Part shown: positions 6,520 through 7,291 of the stretch, piece by piece
Layout: each line of letters opens with the position of its first letter
How positions within the stretch are numbered: position 1 is the stretch's first letter
Position numbers and translations under genes: made by a program
The notes under the pieces: model-generated
Told to the model about the DNA's origin: nothing
Seen by the model: the letters and a program-made list of their open reading frames with translations, nothing else
Databases searched by the model: none
DNA from: CAXSEA01 sp964235675
GTDB taxonomy: Bacteria; Armatimonadota; Armatimonadia; Armatimonadales; Capsulimonadaceae
Reading direction: 5' to 3'
Assembly (NCBI GenBank): GCA_964235675.1
Contig: CAXSEA010000184.1
Span: 1-7,291 of the forward strand
DNA length: 7,291 nt

Positions 6520-6891
6520 ATACACTTGCAGGCCATTGGCGTGCATGACGGCGCAGGCGCGCTCCAGCTGGATGCGGTTGCCGTAGTGAGTGGGGATGGA
6601 GCCGGCCTGATTTTTGGTGCCGAGATCGTAGTCGTCGAAAGGATCGTAGCCCGACGAGTACCCGCCCGACGCTCCTTTCAGAGCGCAGGAAATCTACATG
6701 GCGGAGAAGCCGTCGGACGCGAGCGTGGCGGACTGGTTGGCGAGCTTGTCCCACCACCAGGGGCTGCCGTACCCCGACGAGCAATTGATAAAGAAGTATT
6801 CCATCATCACGCCGGCCTGAGCCGGGCGGGCGGACCGCATGGCAAGAGTAGCAAGCGCTACCGAAGCTATCGCTGCCACCCAATTTATCAC
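6520..6891 (-). pseudogene. Truncated secreted GH13 alpha-amylase, 5' remnant
   Basis: Read from a GTG at 6891, the frame encodes a signal peptide (1-26, cut after AQA), then GVMMEYFF (27-34) and WWWDKLANQSATLASDGFSAM, the usual start of a bacterial alpha-amylase barrel. A TAG codon at 6694-6696 follows. It stands where the family has a conserved Trp (one base from TGG). The same frame continues with ALKGASGGYSSGYDPFDDY, DLGTKNQAGSIPTHYGNR and LERACAVMHANGLQVY, all highly typical of GH13 amylases. Similarity ends at codon 124 (6520), at a short repeat, and the frame stops at 6508. The catalytic Asp and Glu residues, which lie further on, are missing, so this cannot be an active enzyme. The good ribosome binding site and intact frame elsewhere suggest recent inactivation. 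Confidence 0.88.
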
Positions 6892-6899
6892 GGCTGAAA

Positions 6900-6907
6900 C
6901 TCCTGCC
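6900..6907 (-). promoter_or_regulatory. Ribosome binding site of the alpha-amylase remnant
   Basis: GGCAGGAG on the minus strand (complement of 6900-6907) lies 8 bp before the GTG at 6891-6889. It is one of the strongest Shine-Dalgarno matches in the window and fixes the GTG as the original start. Its survival supports the view that the amylase was once expressed. Confidence 0.65.
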
Positions 6908-7063
6908 TAATGAGATCGGGAGACGCAGTTTGCCGGCCCAAACCGGAGCAATCTCCGCTCCCGTCCCCTCCGCTGCCGATATTCAGTCGAAAACCGAAGC
7001 CCCGCGCCTGGAACACCACCAGAGAAACGGCTAGGGAGCAGCCTCGGCGCGCTTCAGCTTCCT

Positions 7064-7077
7064 GCCGCTACAGCGGC
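7064..7077. promoter_or_regulatory. Palindrome upstream of the alpha-amylase remnant, possible operator
   Basis: GCCGCT-AC-AGCGGC is a palindrome with two 6-bp arms, about 170 bp upstream of the amylase start. On the minus strand it directly follows TTGACT and a further 11 bases, so it could overlap an old promoter whose -10 is poor. Sugar-gene operators of the LacI type are palindromes of this size, but the match is not specific and it might be chance. Confidence 0.25.
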
Positions 7078-7116
7078 TAATTGAACTAGTCAACTGTGGA
7101 CATAAGCGGATTTCTC

Positions 7117-7291
7117 CTAGAGCCTGTTATAGACTTTTCGCGCAATAACTATCAACAATATTCTATGTTCTGAGCTTCTAGGCTGCGGCAGGGCCAAGTT
7201 TCACGTTTTGATGGCTCATTAGCCCCATAAATTGTTCTACAGCTCTGAATTCTGCTAGATATCGATAGCTAAAGTCTATAACAGGCTCTAG
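7117..7291. mobile_element. MITE-like element with perfect 21-bp terminal inverted repeats
   Basis: The ends 7117-7137 (starting CTAGAGCCTGTTATAGAC) and 7271-7291 are exact inverted copies over 21 bp, enclosing 133 bp that is visibly more AT-rich than the neighbouring genes. The outermost CTAG is itself palindromic, so it may be a 4-bp target duplication instead of part of the repeat. The size is far too small for a complete transposase, which indicates a miniature element mobilised in trans by a related insertion sequence. On the minus strand a 37-codon frame is open from the window edge to a TAG at 7178-7180, covering the right half of the element; I do not recognise it. The IS family cannot be fixed from the ends alone. 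Confidence 0.8.

Noticed and set aside
6518..6883. A 121-residue minus-strand open frame over the amylase remnant.
   Set aside because: It is in another frame; the GH13 similarity lies in the frame starting at 6891.
6451..6897. A 148-residue + strand open frame opposite the amylase remnant.
   Set aside because: Antisense to recognisable GH13 sequence and without motifs.
6944..6957. Small hairpin CGGAG-CAAT-CTCCG upstream of the amylase remnant.
   Set aside because: A 5-bp stem in GC-rich DNA is common, has no U-run, and is not placed like a known regulator site.

Overview
The window is bacterial chromosomal DNA, fairly GC-rich, with many genes lacking a clear Shine-Dalgarno sequence and with several kinds of short intergenic palindromic repeat. 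That style recalls Armatimonadota (Capsulimonas-like) or similar environmental lineages, but no rRNA or marker gene is present, so the taxonomy is a guess. The sequence ends exactly on the last base of a 21-bp terminal inverted repeat, which suggests a contig that broke at a multi-copy element.

Positions 1-1874 (+ strand) hold a compact set of three genes: a four-helix DUF2231 membrane protein, a CPFC-motif peroxiredoxin-like protein of the AhpC/TSA type, and an exported small cytochrome c with a CTGCH haem site. The gaps are 37 and 30 bp, so they probably form one operon with a redox or electron-transfer theme. Positions 1875-2176 contain no gene. They carry three copies of a C/T-rich palindromic repeat, the first two forming a foldback just after the cytochrome stop codon.

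Positions 2177-5601 (+ strand) are a second run of genes: an unrecognised four-helix membrane protein, an unrecognised exported protein with a Pro-rich linker, a family 2 glycosyltransferase (GTG start), and a polysaccharide-export ABC permease of the Wzm/TagG type. A near-consensus sigma70 promoter overlaps the glycosyltransferase stop codon and would drive the permease. The ATPase partner expected next to such a permease is absent, and a terminator-like hairpin follows the permease. The theme is cell-envelope or surface glycan synthesis and export.

Positions 5763-6470 (- strand) encode a class I glutamine amidotransferase domain protein with an intact Cys-His-Glu triad. Upstream of it on the same strand lies the broken 5' end of a secreted GH13 alpha-amylase (6520-6891). 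It keeps its ribosome binding site, signal peptide and N-terminal barrel sequence, but an amber codon sits at a normally Trp position. The gene then stops at a short copy of a second intergenic repeat family. The last 175 bp (7117-7291) are an AT-richer, MITE-like element with perfect 21-bp terminal inverted repeats and no complete transposase. The right-hand end is therefore a decaying, repeat-rich region. No CRISPR array, tRNA, rRNA or defence system was seen.
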